Below are positions 18,211 to 28,750 of a stretch of 64,000 bases of DNA, in pieces. How positions within the stretch are numbered: the first letter of the stretch is position 1; each line of letters starts with the position of its first letter. Under the pieces are notes generated by a model that was not told the origin of the DNA, did no database searches, and was given only the letters and a program-made list of their open reading frames with translations. A program made the position numbers and the translations under genes. Origin of the DNA: Sphingomonas sp. H160509 (GTDB lineage Bacteria > Pseudomonadota > Alphaproteobacteria > Sphingomonadales > Sphingomonadaceae); NCBI RefSeq assembly GCF_024124765.2, contig NZ_JAMXSR020000002.1:3802001-3866000 (forward strand), given 5' to 3'.

Positions 18211-19675
18211 TCAATCGTCCTGCCAGGTCACGCCGTCGCGCTCGGTCAGCGCGATCGCCGCGGATGGACCCCAACTGCCCGAGGCATAGCTCTTGGGCTT
18301 CATCGCGTTGGCCTTCCAGCCCTCGCGGATCGCATCGATCCAGGTCCATTGCGCCTCGACCTCGTCACGTCGCACGAACAAGGTCTGGTCGCCCTCGATC
18401 AGGTCGAGCAGCAGCCGCTCATACGCGATCCGCCGACGCGAGCCGGCGAATTCGGCATCCATGCTGAGGTTGAGCGGCACTTCGCGCAGGCGGACGCCTT
18501 CGCGGTCAAGCCCCGGCTCCTTCGCCATCACCAGCAGCTGGATATACTCCTCAGGCTGGAGGCGGATGATGAGCATGTTGGGCTGCAACAGCCCGCCACG
18601 CCCCGCGAACATCGAGTGCGGCACCGCCTTGAACTGGATCGCGATCTCGCTGCGGCGAGTCGCCATGCGCTTGCCGGTACGCAGGTAGAACGGCACGCCC
18701 TGCCAGCGCCAGTTATCGACATGCGCCTTGATCGCGACGAACGTCTCGGTGGTCGAAGCCTGGCCGAGTTCGTCCGAGTAGCTCTTGACGAACTTCCCCT
18801 TCACCGCGCCTTCGCCATACTGGCCGGTGACCGTGACGTGCGGGACTTCCTCGGGCTTGATCATGCGCAGCGAGCGGAACACCTTCGACTTCTCGTCGCG
18901 GACGTCCGTGCCCTCGAAGCGCGCGGGGGGGCTCCATCGCGATCAGCGCGAGCAACTGGAGCATGTGGTTGGCGACCATGTCGCGAAGCGCACCCGCAGT
19001 CTCGTAATAGCCTGCGCGTTCTTCCAGCCCGACGGTCTCCGAGATCGTGATCTGGACGTTGTCGATCCCTTGCGCGTTCCACACCGGCTCGAAGAACGAG
19101 TTGCCGAAGCGCAGCGCGAGGATGTTCTGGACGGTTTCCTTGCCGAGATAATGATCGATCCGATAGGTCCGGTCCTCCGGAAAAGCCTTCGCCACCGAAT
19201 CGTTGATTTCGCGGCTCGTCTCCAGATCGTAGCCGAGCGGCTTCTCAAGGCCGACACGGACCGTCTCACCAGCCAGGCCGACCTTGTGCAGTCCCTCGAT
19301 CGCGGCTTCGAACAGCGACGGCGCGGTCGACAAATAGATCGCCAGTCCGCCGGAGATATCGCCGATTTTGTCCGCCAGCGGCTGGAAACTCGCAGGATCG
19401 GACAGGTCGGTCGGCTGGTAGAAGATCCGGTCGAGGAACGTCCCGATCGCGCCTTCGTCCTTTCGATCCTCGGGCAGGAACTCGTCGAGCGCCTTTTTGG
19501 CGAACTTGCGGTAATCCTTGTCGTCATGCTCGTGACGCGCGGCGCCGGTGATCGTCAGTTCCTCGGGCAGCAACCCGTCGGCGTGCAGGCCATAGAGCGA
19601 CGGCAGCAGCATGCGCTGCGCGAGATCGCCGGTCGCGCCGAACAGGAGCAGCTTGGCTACGGGATTACGGTGCAT
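18211..19675 (-). CDS. zwf: glucose-6-phosphate 1-dehydrogenase (frameshift)
   Basis: About 487 residues; oxidises glucose-6-phosphate with NADP to the lactone and opens the Entner-Doudoroff and pentose phosphate routes. The cofactor loop FGATGDLAQR, the active-site signature RIDHYLGKETVQN and YLRTGKRM are intact. A run of seven G at 18926-18932 should be six; this gives EPPARFEGTDVRDEKSK. First gene of the sugar operon, 45 bp after argC, so read-through from the marR-argC genes is possible. Confidence 0.95.
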
Positions 19676-19720
19676 GGAAGCTCCTGGATGTGGCGATGGA
19701 CCGGGCGAAGAACGCCGGTC

Positions 19721-20646
19721 CTAGAAAACGAGGCCGGCTACGGGATCGACCCCGGCCATGATGTTGAGGTTCTGGACCGCGGCACCGCCGGCGCCCTTGC
19801 CAAGATTGTCGAGCGTCGCGACCAGCCGCGCATGGCCAGCCGCGTCGTTACCGCAGACCCTCAGCGTCAGACGATCGGTCCCTGCGTTCTCCTCGATATC
19901 GACCGATCCGATATCGCCGGTGGCAACCGAGACGAGCTTCGAGCCATCGAATGCGGCGCGCAGTACGTCTTCGATTACCGCGAGCGTCGGGCGGCCGGGC
20001 AGGGCGTGGAGGTGCAACGGCACTTCGACGACCATGCCGCGGTAGGTGTTCGCCACCGCAGGCGCGAAGATAGGCGCGTGCTTGAGTTCCGCATGCTGCG
20101 TCATCTCCGCAATATGCTTGTGCGCAAGGCCCTAGCGCGTAGGCGCGGAAGGCCGTCGCCGGCTCGCCGTTTTCGAACGCCGCGATCATTGCCTTGCCGC
20201 CACCGGAGTAACCCGAGGTTGCATTGACGCTCAGCGGAAGGTCGGCGGGGATGAGACCGGCCGCGACCAGAGGCGCAACAAGCGCGAGGAAACCGGTGGG
20301 ATAGCAGCCGGGGTTCGACACGCGCATCGCGGTCGCGACCTTATCCGCTTGGCCCGGCAGTTCGGGGAAGCCGTAGGTCCAGCCGACAGCGACGCGGTGT
20401 GCGCTCGATGCGTCGATCACGCGGGTACGCGCATTGTCGATCAGCGTGACGGCTTCGCGCGACGCCTCGTCCGGCAGGCAGAGGGATGACAAAATCGGCA
20501 TCGTTCAGCGCCTCGCGCCGAGCCGCCGCATCCTTGCGACGATTCTCAGGCAGCAGCGCCAGCGTGATGTCGGTCCGCCCGGCAAGCCGTTCGCGGATTT
20601 CGAGGCCGGTGGTGCCAACCGCGCCATCGATGAAGACCGTGGTCAT
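19721..20646 (-). CDS. argC: N-acetyl-gamma-glutamyl-phosphate reductase, short type (two frameshifts)
   Basis: About 307 residues, the short (type 2) ArgC class. NADPH-dependent step three of arginine synthesis. The N-terminus TTVFIDGAVGTTGLEI, the catalytic Cys in SNPGCYPTGF and TSGYSGGGK are clear. An extra base near 20481-20485 and one near 20130-20132 break the frame; removal restores CLPDEASREA and ALGLAHKHIAEMT. The start overlaps the stop of the upstream SH3 gene (ATGA). No other arginine genes adjoin it. Confidence 0.92.
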
Positions 20647-21014
20647 GCCGCGTCCGTCGTCGAAAGGTCGAGCGCAGCGGCCTCGACATAGCCGACCAGC
20701 CCGCTCGGACGCGCAACGCCCCATGCGGAAACGCCGGCAATTTCCAGTACTTCGAAACTGTCGCCAGGGTTGAGGTCGACCATCGTATCGCTCGCTTCGT
20801 CTCGTCCGCTGCGCAACAAAGCTGTGCGCGCGACGGGCCGTATCATCGGCACGGCATAGTGTGGAGCGAATACGTATTCGGCGAGGCGAATGTCGGCAAT
20901 ATCGCGGCGAACCGCGTGCGTACGCGGGTCGAGGTCGACCGAGCGGCCCGTCAGCGAAAAGCTCGTACGGGCCTGGTCGTCGAACGGCTCAAGCGTGAGC
21001 GGCTGCGCGCCCAT
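20643..21014 (-). CDS. SH3-domain protein resembling the N-terminus of NlpC/P60 peptidases
   Basis: 123 residues from ATG 21014. The segment DPRTHAVRRDIADIRLAEYV followed by a bacterial SH3-like stretch (MVDLNPGDSFEVLEIAG, WGVARPSGLVGYV) resembles the front of sphingomonad C40 peptidases. The NlpC/P60 catalytic domain (Cys-His) is absent, because the frame stops on the argC start. It overlaps the end of the MarR gene by 26 bp and couples to argC by ATGA. It may be a truncated peptidase or a stand-alone adaptor; function unknown. Confidence 0.6.
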   Translation of the reverse strand: MGAQPLTLEPFDDQARTSFSLTGRSVDLDPRTHAVRRDIADIRLAEYVFAPHYAVPMIRPVARTALLRSGRDEASDTMVDLNPGDSFEVLEIAGVSAWGVARPSGLVGYVEAAALDLSTTDAA

Positions 21015-21348
21015 TGGAGCTGGCTGGGGCGGGGCCGTCGCCGATGAATTGCCCGAACTCTTCAAGAAAATCTGCCCCTTCGGTCGTGCGCGCGACGAAG
21101 ATGTTGCGCTTGTCGCTATCGTCGCGTTGCCGGCGCAGATAGCCGAGGGCACCCAATCTGTTCAAGGCGCGCGTGACGACCGGCTTCGATACGTTCAGAG
21201 CGCGGGCAAGGCCGCGCACCGTATGCGGCCCCGGTTTGAGATAAACGAGCAGAAGAAGCGCCATCTGACGATTGGTCAGATCGGGTTCACCCGAGCGGAC
21301 ATAATCCACCAGAGCGGTCATCCAGGTCGATAAGGTATTGGCTGCCAT
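20989..21348 (-). CDS. MarR-family transcriptional regulator
   Basis: About 119 residues. A winged helix-turn-helix is visible: LTNRQMALLLLVYL, then HTVRGLARALNVSKPVVTRA as recognition region, and LGYLRRQRDDSDKRNIFV as wing. ATG 21348 is preferred; longer in-frame starts reach 21441. A TATAAAT box sits about 30 bp upstream of that start on the minus strand. It heads the marR-SH3-argC run and may autoregulate; the ligand is unknown. Confidence 0.8.
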   Translation of the reverse strand: MAANTLSTWMTALVDYVRSGEPDLTNRQMALLLLVYLKPGPHTVRGLARALNVSKPVVTRALNRLGALGYLRRQRDDSDKRNIFVARTTEGADFLEEFGQFIGDGPAPASSNGRAAAHA

Positions 21349-21567
21349 TGATGCCACAGCGTTGATCCGCCATCTGAATTTATATGCACGATACCCAGTC
21401 ATGAGCGTCATTACGGGTTCACAACGCCGCCCGGACGTCATGTTTCCGTAGCTTTGCGATTGGTTTGCGATATGCGGAGCCGGCGCCGCGGTCGATCGCC
21501 CGGTTGATCGAAACCGCGACGTCGCCTATGTGCGCGCCTTCGCAAAAGTTCCGGGGTTTTCCGCGCA

Positions 21568-21963
21568 ATGTTCGCCTTTCTGCTCGTCATCCACGCGATC
21601 ATCGCGGCCGCCCTCGTCACGGTGATCCTCATGCAGCGCTCGGAAGGCGGCGGTCTCGGCATGGGCGGCAGTCCGTCGGGCCTGATGTCGGCGCGCGGCG
21701 CAGCCGATTTCCTGACCCGCGCGACCGGCGTCCTCGCGACAATGTTCGTGCTGTTCTCGATCCTGCTCGCGGTCCTCGCGGCGAATCACCGGACGACCAC
21801 GATCGACACGTCGCTCGCCCGCACCCCGGCGGCGGCGACGACCGTTCCGACCGCGCAGCCCAAGGGTGATGCGGCTCCGTTCGCCGGTGGCGCCGAGAAC
21901 GCTGGCGTCCCCGCCGGCACGACCAAGCCGGCCGACAACGGCGCGGTCCCGCTAGCCAACTAA
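21568..21963 (+). CDS. secG: preprotein translocase subunit SecG
   Basis: 131 residues with two membrane helices (FLLVIHAIIAAALVTVILM and a second at about 53-72) joined by the conserved QRSEGGGLGMGG loop. It stimulates SecYEG export. The C-terminal 55 residues are Ala/Thr/Pro-rich, the usual alphaproteobacterial tail. It is followed by a weak hairpin and pyrG, a common pairing. Confidence 0.95.
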   Translation: MFAFLLVIHAIIAAALVTVILMQRSEGGGLGMGGSPSGLMSARGAADFLTRATGVLATMFVLFSILLAVLAANHRTTTIDTSLARTPAAATTVPTAQPKGDAAPFAGGAENAGVPAGTTKPADNGAVPLAN

Positions 21964-21980
21964 ACACTCCATTCGCCGAT

Positions 21981-22012
21981 AAAGGCCCCCGCGTGATCCG
22001 CGGGGCTCTTGT
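21981..22012 (+). terminator. hairpin between secG and pyrG
   Basis: GGCCCCCGCG and CCGCGGGGCT pair around TGAT with one bulge, followed by CTCTTGTCG; a weak terminator or attenuator. Confidence 0.45.
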
Positions 22013-22047
22013 CGTTCGTCCCCAACACACGCTACGAGACTCTTCCC

Positions 22048-23682
22048 ATGGCTCGGTACATTTTCATAACCGGGGGCGTGGTTTCGTCGCTCGGTAAAGG
22101 TCTCATGGCGGCATCGCTTGCCGCTCTCCTCCAGGCACGCGGGTATACCGTCAGGATTCGGAAGTTCGATCCGTATCTGAACGTCGATCCCGGCACGATG
22201 TCGCCGTATCAGCACGGCGAGGTCTACGTCACCGACGACGGTGCGGAGACCGATCTCGACCTCGGCCATTACGAGCGCTTCACCGGCGTTCCCTCGCGCC
22301 AGTCGGACAACGTGACGAGCGGTCGCATCTATCAGCAGATCATCACGCGCGAGCGGCGCGGCGACTATCTCGGCGCGACCGTGCAGGTCATCCCGCACGT
22401 CACCGACGCGATCAAGGCATTCGCGCGTGCCGAGACGGACGATATCGACTTCGTCCTCTGCGAGATCGGCGGCACCGTCGGCGATATCGAATCGCTGCCG
22501 TTCATCGAGGCGATTCGCCAGCTCAAGAACGAGGAAGGCCGCGGTAAGGCGATCAGCATCCATGTGACGTTGGTGCCGTACATCGCGGCTGCCGGCGAAC
22601 TGAAGACCAAGCCGACGCAGCATTCGGTCCGCGAACTTGCCGCACTCGGCGTGCAGCCCGACGTCCTCGTTTGCCGCTGCGAACATCCGCTGCCGCCGTC
22701 GGAGCGCGCGAAGATCGCGCTGTTCTGCAACGTCCCCGCCAGCGCCGTCATTCCTGCGCTCGACGCGAAGAGCATCTACGCAGTGCCGCTCCAGTATCAT
22801 GGCGAAGGCCTCGACATCGAAGTGCTCCGCGCGTTCGGGATCGAACCCGCCGAGGCGCCTGATCTGTCGCGCTGGACCGAGATCATGGACCGGCTGACCA
22901 ACCCTCAGGGCGAGGTCACGATCGGCGTGGTCGGCAAATATGTCGGGCTTCAGGACGCGTACAAGTCGCTCAACGAAGCGCTGGTGCACGGCGGCATTGC
23001 GAATCGCGTGAAGGTCAACGTCCGCTGGATCGACGCCGAACTGTTCGAGAACGCCGAGAGCGACATCGCCGGCCAGCTCGAGCCGTGCGACGCGATCCTC
23101 GTCCCCGGCGCGTTCGGCGAGCGTGGCGCGGAGGGCAAGATCGCTTCGGTCAAGTTCGCGCGTGAGCGGAAGATTCCGTATTTCGGGATCTGCTTCGGGA
23201 TGCAGATGGCGTGCGTCGAGGGCGCGCGCGATCTCGCCGGGATCCCCAATGCGTCGTCGACCGAGTTCGGCCCGACCGACGAACCGGTGGTCGGCATGAT
23301 CACCGAATGGATGGGCCGCGAAGGCCTCGAGACGCGTGCGGCCGAGGGCGACATGGGCGGCACGATGCGGCTCGGCGCGTATAATGCGAAGCTCGATGGC
23401 AACAGTGTCGTGGCGTCGATCTACGGCGGCACCGAGATCTCGGAGCGCCATCGTCACCGTTATGAGGTCAACACCGGGTATAAGGAAGCCTTGGAGCAAG
23501 GCGGCCTCGTCTTCTCCGGCATGTCCCCCGACGGCACGCTGCCCGAGATCGTCGAACGCCCCGACCACCCCTGGTTCGTCGGCGTTCAGTTCCACCCCGA
23601 GCTGAAGTCCAAGCCGTTCGACCCGCATCCGCTTTTCGCGAGCTTCATCAAAGCCGCGGTCAAGCAGAGCCGCCTGGTCTGA
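22048..23682 (+). CDS. pyrG: CTP synthase
   Basis: 544 residues: aminates UTP to CTP with ATP and glutamine. The synthase domain begins ARYIFITGGVVSSLGKGL; the C-terminal glutaminase has the nucleophile in GICFGMQMA and the His-Glu pair in QFHPELKSKP. ATG 22048 is chosen because the protein starts there in all homologs I know; the frame is open further upstream. No frameshift. Confidence 0.98.
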   Translation: MARYIFITGGVVSSLGKGLMAASLAALLQARGYTVRIRKFDPYLNVDPGTMSPYQHGEVYVTDDGAETDLDLGHYERFTGVPSRQSDNVTSGRIYQQIITRERRGDYLGATVQVIPHVTDAIKAFARAETDDIDFVLCEIGGTVGDIESLPFIEAIRQLKNEEGRGKAISIHVTLVPYIAAAGELKTKPTQHSVRELAALGVQPDVLVCRCEHPLPPSERAKIALFCNVPASAVIPALDAKSIYAVPLQYHGEGLDIEVLRAFGIEPAEAPDLSRWTEIMDRLTNPQGEVTIGVVGKYVGLQDAYKSLNEALVHGGIANRVKVNVRWIDAELFENAESDIAGQLEPCDAILVPGAFGERGAEGKIASVKFARERKIPYFGICFGMQMACVEGARDLAGIPNASSTEFGPTDEPVVGMITEWMGREGLETRAAEGDMGGTMRLGAYNAKLDGNSVVASIYGGTEISERHRHRYEVNTGYKEALEQGGLVFSGMSPDGTLPEIVERPDHPWFVGVQFHPELKSKPFDPHPLFASFIKAAVKQSRLV

Positions 23683-23745
23683 ATCACATCCTCCTCCAAA
23701 GGGGGAGGGAATTGTGGTTCTCATAAAGATACCTGCCACCGCCTC

Positions 23746-23802
23746 CTTGTTCTCCCGCGAAGGCGGGAGCCCAGGCTGGATCCCCGCCTTCGCGGGGAAA
23801 CA
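23746..23802. repeat. dispersed palindromic repeat, family A
   Basis: Arms TTCTCCCGCGAAGGCGGGAG and TCCCCGCCTTCGCGGGGAA. Lies between pyrG and the TonB receptor gene. Confidence 0.85.
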
Positions 23803-23918
23803 GGGCGGCGGGTGCCGTTCGCGGTTGTTGGCCATCGTACGCTTGAGCTCTTCGTCCTTACCAACGAGCGCCACGAAGCCGCGCTTTCTCCGCTCCAAGA
23901 CATGCTCGCATTGAATAT

Positions 23919-23957
23919 CCCCTGAATTACTAGACTTTGCGCGGCAAGGTTCAGGGG
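23919..23957 (+). promoter_or_regulatory. hairpin sequestering the receptor ribosome-binding site
   Basis: CCCCTGAA (23919-23926) pairs perfectly with TTCAGGGG (23950-23957). The right arm contains the AGGGG just before ATG 23966, so folding of the leader would hide the ribosome site. Confidence 0.5.
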
Positions 23958-23965
23958 AAACATTC

Positions 23966-26393
23966 ATGTCGCTAACGCTTGCTCTGTTGCTTGCCGGTCA
24001 GGCCGCTACCGTATCAACGCCGGCCGTTCCGCCGCAAACGGCCGCCGGCGAGCAGGCGGACGCACAGGCCAATGGTCGCCTCGGCAACCAGCAGCAGGGC
24101 GGGGGCGGGGACGTCGTCGTTACCGCACGCCGCCGCGCCGAGACGATCCAGACGGTCCCGATCGCGATGTCGGTCATCGGCGGCACCGCGCTCGCCGAGA
24201 CTGGCGCGTATAATGTCAGCCGCCTGACGCAGCTTCAGCCGACGCTGCAATTCTACTCGACCAACCCACGCAATTCCGCCGCCAATATCCGCGGTCTCGG
24301 CGCGCCGTTCGGCCTGACCAACGACGGGATCGAGCAGGGCGTCGGCATCTATGTCGACCAGGTCTATTACAGCCGGATCGCGTCGGCGACGTTCGACTTC
24401 ACCGATACCGAGCGGATCGAGGTTCTCCGCGGGCCCCAGGGCACGCTCTACGGCAAGAACACCACGGCCGGCGCGATCAACATCACGACGCGCAAGCCCA
24501 GCTTCACGCCCGAGGCGCGGATCGAGCTCACGACCGGCAACTATCAGTTCATTCAAGCCAAGGCGTCGGTGTCGGGCCCGCTGATCCCCGACAAGCTCGC
24601 GATCCGGCTGTCCGCCTCGGTGACCGAGCGCGACGGCACGATCCCCAACGTCGTGACCGGCAAGAACCTCAACGCGCAGGACAACAAGAGCGTCCGGGGA
24701 CAGCTCTACTGGAAGCCGACCGAGACGCTCGATTTCGCCTTGTCGGGCGATTACGGCCAGCAGAACCCGAACTGCTGCGTGCAATATTACGTCCGCACCG
24801 GCGCAACGCAGCGGCCGCTGATCCGTCAGTACGCGGCCCTCGCTGCCGCGCAGGGGCTATGTCGTACCATCGACCAACGCGTTCGACCGGGTGACCGATG
24901 TCGATACGCCCTTGCGTGCGAAGCAGGAACTGGGTGGCGTCTCGCTGCTCGGCAATCTGGATCTCGGCGCGGCGACGATCACGTCGGTCAGCGCGTGGCG
25001 GTTCTGGCACTGGGATCCGTCGAACGATCGCGACTTCATCGGCCTGCCGATCACCACCGTGTCCGCCAATCCGTCGCAGCAGACGCAGTACAGCCAGGAG
25101 TTGCGGATCGCCTCGAACGGCAAGCACACGCTCGATTACGTGCTCGGCGCATTCTACTTCTACCAGACGATCGATACGCAAGGGCTTCAGGTCCAGGGGC
25201 CGGCGGCCAGCGCGTTCCTGCTTAACCCGACCAGCACAGGCGGGAAGAATCCGGCGACGCTGAACGGCCTGACCGCGCGCAACACGATCGGCTTCAAGAA
25301 CACCAGCGCGGCGCTGTTCGGCAAGCTGACCTGGAACGTGAGCGACCGGTTCCAGATCACGCCGGGCCTGCGCCTCAACTACGACAAGAAGAAGGGCGAC
25401 TATGTCTCGGTCGTCACCAACGGCACCGGTACGGCGCTGACCGCGGACCAGCGTGGTGTGCTCGCGCCGCAGAGCTATCAGCCCGATTTCGACAACTGGA
25501 ACCTGTCGGGCGACATTACGGCGGCCTATACCGTGACTTCCGACATCCACGCCTATGCGACCTACGCGCGGAGCTACAAGTCCGGAGGGATCAACCTGTC
25601 CGGCCTGCCGCTCGACGGCAGCAACAATCCGATCCTCTCGGCGGCCACGGTCAAGCCCGAGAAGGTCAATCACTACGAGCTGGGCCTGAAGACGCAGTTC
25701 CTCGATCGCCGACTGACGCTCAACCTCGCCGGCTTCTGGACCGAGATCAGCGATTACCAGGCGACCGTCACCAACGGCCAGCTCGGCGTGTTGCGCGGCT
25801 ATCTCGCCAATGCCGGCAAGGTGCGGACTCGCGGCCTGGAGTTCGATTCGGCCTTCCGCCCCACCGACCGGTTCAGCGTCTACGCCAACGGTGCTTACAC
25901 CGACGCGAAATACGTGAAGTTCGTCGATGCGCCTTGCCCGCCTGAGCTATCAGGAGGGTCTGCCCCGACGGCGACCAGCCTGCCAGGTCCGGCAGGGACG
26001 GGGACGGTCAGCCCGGCCAACTGCGACATCTCCGGTCAGCGCCTGCCCGGCGTGTCGAAATGGGCGTTTTCGTACGGCGCCGAATATGATTTGCCGGCCA
26101 CGATCGGCGGGATCGATGGTCAGGTGTATCTCGGCTATGACGGCAGCTACCGCTCGACCTTCTCGTCCAACCCGTCGCGCTCGCTCTACACCGACATCAA
26201 GGGCTATGCGCTCAGCAACTTCCGCTTGGGATTCAAGGCGAAGGACAGCTGGAACGTGTTCGGCTGGCTGCGTAACGCGTTCGACCACAACTACTATGAA
26301 GTGCTCGCGCTTCAGTCCGGCAGCACCGGCTTGGTCGTCGGACAACCCGGCGATCCGCGCACCTATGGCCTGACCGTGTCGCGATCGTTCTGA
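23966..26393 (+). CDS. TonB-dependent outer-membrane receptor (frameshift)
   Basis: About 808 residues. A short signal peptide is followed by a Gln/Gly-rich linker and the plug with DVVVTARRRAETIQTVPIA (TonB-box region) and RIEVLRGPQGTLYGKNTT. The barrel ends with GLTVSRSF, a terminal Phe. It belongs to the large sphingomonad group of FecA/CirA-like receptors; the substrate cannot be told. One extra G at 24854-24857 breaks the frame; removal gives AAQGYVVPSTNAF. No transport genes adjoin. The leader hairpin may regulate translation. Confidence 0.93.
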
Positions 26394-26452
26394 TCGCCAC
26401 GCGCGTTTCGTCACGACGCGTTCAGGTTGGGCGCGATAGGTGTTAGATACGC

Positions 26453-26494
26453 CCGGAGGGACGTCGCAGTCGGAAGCTCCCGATGTCCCTCCGG
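26453..26494 (+). terminator. inverted repeat after the receptor gene
   Basis: GGAGGGACGTCG and CGATGTCCCTCC form a 12-bp stem with one G-U pair and a 14-base loop, 60 bp after the receptor stop. No T tract follows. The rest of 26394-26591 shows no gene. Confidence 0.5.
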
Positions 26495-26591
26495 TTCCGG
26501 ATCCGAGACATCTTGCCGCATGGCCGCATCCTCTTGCGTGTAGCCTCTACTACGCGCAGTCTGTTGCCAAGAAACTGGCAGGGGCGGCGAC

Positions 26592-27027
26592 ATGTTCTTC
26601 GTGCGACAGGGGCCCTTGTGGTTCCGCATGACGACAGGCGTGCTCGTTCTCTGGGGGGCTCGTCGGATGTTTCATGTGCCTGCAACAGCTTAGGCTCGGC
26701 GCCGACGCGATTGGGCAGTCCAGCGCCTATGACCGCGCGCTCTATGCGACGTTGCCCAACTGGTATGACCCGTTGTTCGCCGTCGCGGTCCTAACCGGAC
26801 TCGTCGGTGCGGTGCTGCTGTTCATGCGGCGCGCCAGTGCGCGTCCGTTCCTGATCGCGTCGCTGGTGGCGACGATCGCGCAGTTCGGCTGGCTGTTCGC
26901 CTCGACCGACATCGTCGCCCACAAGGGCGCGAGCGAGACGCTGGGCTTGCCCTTCGTCATCATCGCGATCGCGGCGTTCACGCTCTGGCTCGTCGGCCAT
27001 GCGCGGCTGAAGGGCTGGGCAGTATGA
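26592..27027 (+). CDS. four-helix membrane protein, 'sugar transporter'-like hypothetical (frameshift)
   Basis: About 144 residues with four predicted membrane segments: TGVLVLWGLVGCFM, PLFAVAVLTGLVGAVLLFM, PFLIASLVATIAQFGWLFA and FVIIAIAAFTLWLVGHA. The loop between helices one and two has ALYATLPNWYD. The pattern resembles small sphingomonad proteins often labelled sugar transporter without proof. A run of six G at 26651-26656 should be five. ATG 26592 is used (M at 26628 is the alternative). It stands alone before panB. Confidence 0.6.
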
Positions 27028-27075
27028 CGCGCACGACACTGGGCGAGCGCGACGCCGCACGCTACTAGCGCCGCC

Positions 27076-27936
27076 ATGTCCACGACCTACACCCTCGACA
27101 CCGCGACGAGTCGCGCCAACCCGACGCCCGCGCCGCTCAAGCGCCTGACCGTCCCCGCGATCCGCCGCCAGAAGGGCAAGACGCCGCTCGTCATGCTCAC
27201 TGCCTACACCGTGCGGACCGCGCAACTCCTCGATCCGCACTGCGACATGCTGCTGGTCGGCGACAGCCTGGGGCAGGTGATCTACGGGCTGCCCTCGACC
27301 GTGCCCGTCACGCTGGACATGATGGCGGCGCACGGCGCGGCGGTGGTGCGCGGCAGCTATCATGCGGTGGTCGTCATCGACATGCCGTTCGGCAGCTACG
27401 AAGCCTCGCCCGAAAAGGCGTTCGAGAGCGCGGCGTTCCTGCTTAAGCAGACCGGCGCGGCGGCGGTGAAGCTTGAGGGCGGCACGGCGATGGCGCCGAC
27501 CGTCAAGTTCCTGACCGAGCGTGGTATTCCGGTGATGGGCCATGTCGGCCTCACCCCGCAGGCGGTCAACGTGCTCGGTGGCTACGGCGCTCGCGGTCGA
27601 ACGCCCGAGGAAGCCGCCAAGATCGTCGCCGACGCGCAGAGCATCGCCGAGGCGGGCGCATTCTCGTTGGTGATCGAAGGCGTGGTCGAGCCGATCGCGA
27701 TCGAGATCACCAACACCATCGCCTGCCCGACGATCGGCATCGGGGCATCGGCTCAGTGCGACGGACAGGTGCTGGTGACCGAGGACATGCTGGGGATGTT
27801 CGACCGGACCGCGAAGTTCGTGAAGCGGTTCGCCGACATCGCCGACACGATTTCCTCCGCGACGCAGACCTATGCGGACGACGTCCGATCGCGCGCGTTT
27901 CCGGGTGCGGAGCAGGTCTACGCGCCCAAGGATTGA
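27076..27936 (+). CDS. panB: 3-methyl-2-oxobutanoate hydroxymethyltransferase
   Basis: Ketopantoate hydroxymethyltransferase, 286 residues, first step of pantothenate synthesis. MLTAYT, the Mg-binding LLVGDSLGQVIYG, KLEGG and GHVGLTPQ are conserved. The first ~20 residues are a variable extension. It precedes the yfgM-bamB-der genes but with no overlap; other pan genes are not in the window. Confidence 0.97.
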   Translation: MSTTYTLDTATSRANPTPAPLKRLTVPAIRRQKGKTPLVMLTAYTVRTAQLLDPHCDMLLVGDSLGQVIYGLPSTVPVTLDMMAAHGAAVVRGSYHAVVVIDMPFGSYEASPEKAFESAAFLLKQTGAAAVKLEGGTAMAPTVKFLTERGIPVMGHVGLTPQAVNVLGGYGARGRTPEEAAKIVADAQSIAEAGAFSLVIEGVVEPIAIEITNTIACPTIGIGASAQCDGQVLVTEDMLGMFDRTAKFVKRFADIADTISSATQTYADDVRSRAFPGAEQVYAPKD

Positions 27937-28008
27937 TCCGCTTCCGTTTCGGTTCCGGCGCGGCTAAGGTCCGCGCCGCCCACCCCCTCACTATTCCCGG
28001 AGCATTCC

Positions 28009-28750
28009 TTGGCCCTCCCGCCGAAAACCGATCAAGCATTCCTGCGTGAGGTCGACGAAGAACTGCGACGCGACCAGCTCGCCGGGTTCTGGACGAACTG
28101 GGGCAAATGGGTCGTGGTCGGCGTTGTCGCCGCACTCGCGGCTCTCGCCGGCTTCCTTTACTGGCAGCATCACAATGGCGAGGCCGCTGGTGTCGAAGGC
28201 GAGCAGCTTCAGGCCGCTTACGATTCGCTCGGCGCGAACAACGCCGCGGCCGCGTCGAAGCCGCTGGCGGAACTCGCCAAGTCGAACCGCGACGGCTACC
28301 GCGCGCTCGCGCTGTTCACGCAGGCCGACGTCCTCCTCCAGAAGGACGACCTGAAGGGGGGCGGCTGCCAAGCTCGGTTCGATCGCTGCGGATACGTCGC
28401 TGGCAAAGCCGTTCCGCGATCTCGCGCTGGTCCGCCAGACCTCGGCCGAGTTCGACACGCTGAAGCCACAGGTCGTCGTCGAGCGGCTTCGTCCGCTGGC
28501 CGTGCCCGGTGGCCCGTGGCTCGGCAGCGCGGGCGAGATGGTCGCGATCTCCTATCTCCGCATGAACCAGCGCCAGCAGGCGGGGACCATGTTCGGCCAG
28601 GTCGCGCGCGATACCGGCGTGCCCGAGACGATCCGTCAACGCGCGGTTCAGATGGCTGGCGTACTGGGTGTGGACGCTGTTGCCAGCACGGGCGCTACTG
28701 CCAGGGTAATCACTCCGGCTGCATCAAACGAGGATACCAAGGCGCAATGA
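28009..28750 (+). CDS. YfgM-like tetratricopeptide membrane protein (frameshift)
   Basis: About 246 residues. A short cytoplasmic start with FLREVDEELRRDQL, one membrane helix (about 38-58) and a periplasmic TPR-like part with ALALFTQADVLLQ and GEMVAISYLRMNQRQQA. This matches the YfgM/TPR_21 family, which ancillary to SecYEG binds exported proteins. The start is TTG 28009. A run of six G at 28356-28361 should be five, giving LKGAAAKLGSIAADT. The stop overlaps the bamB ATG, and yfgM-bamB-der is the classical order. Confidence 0.85.
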
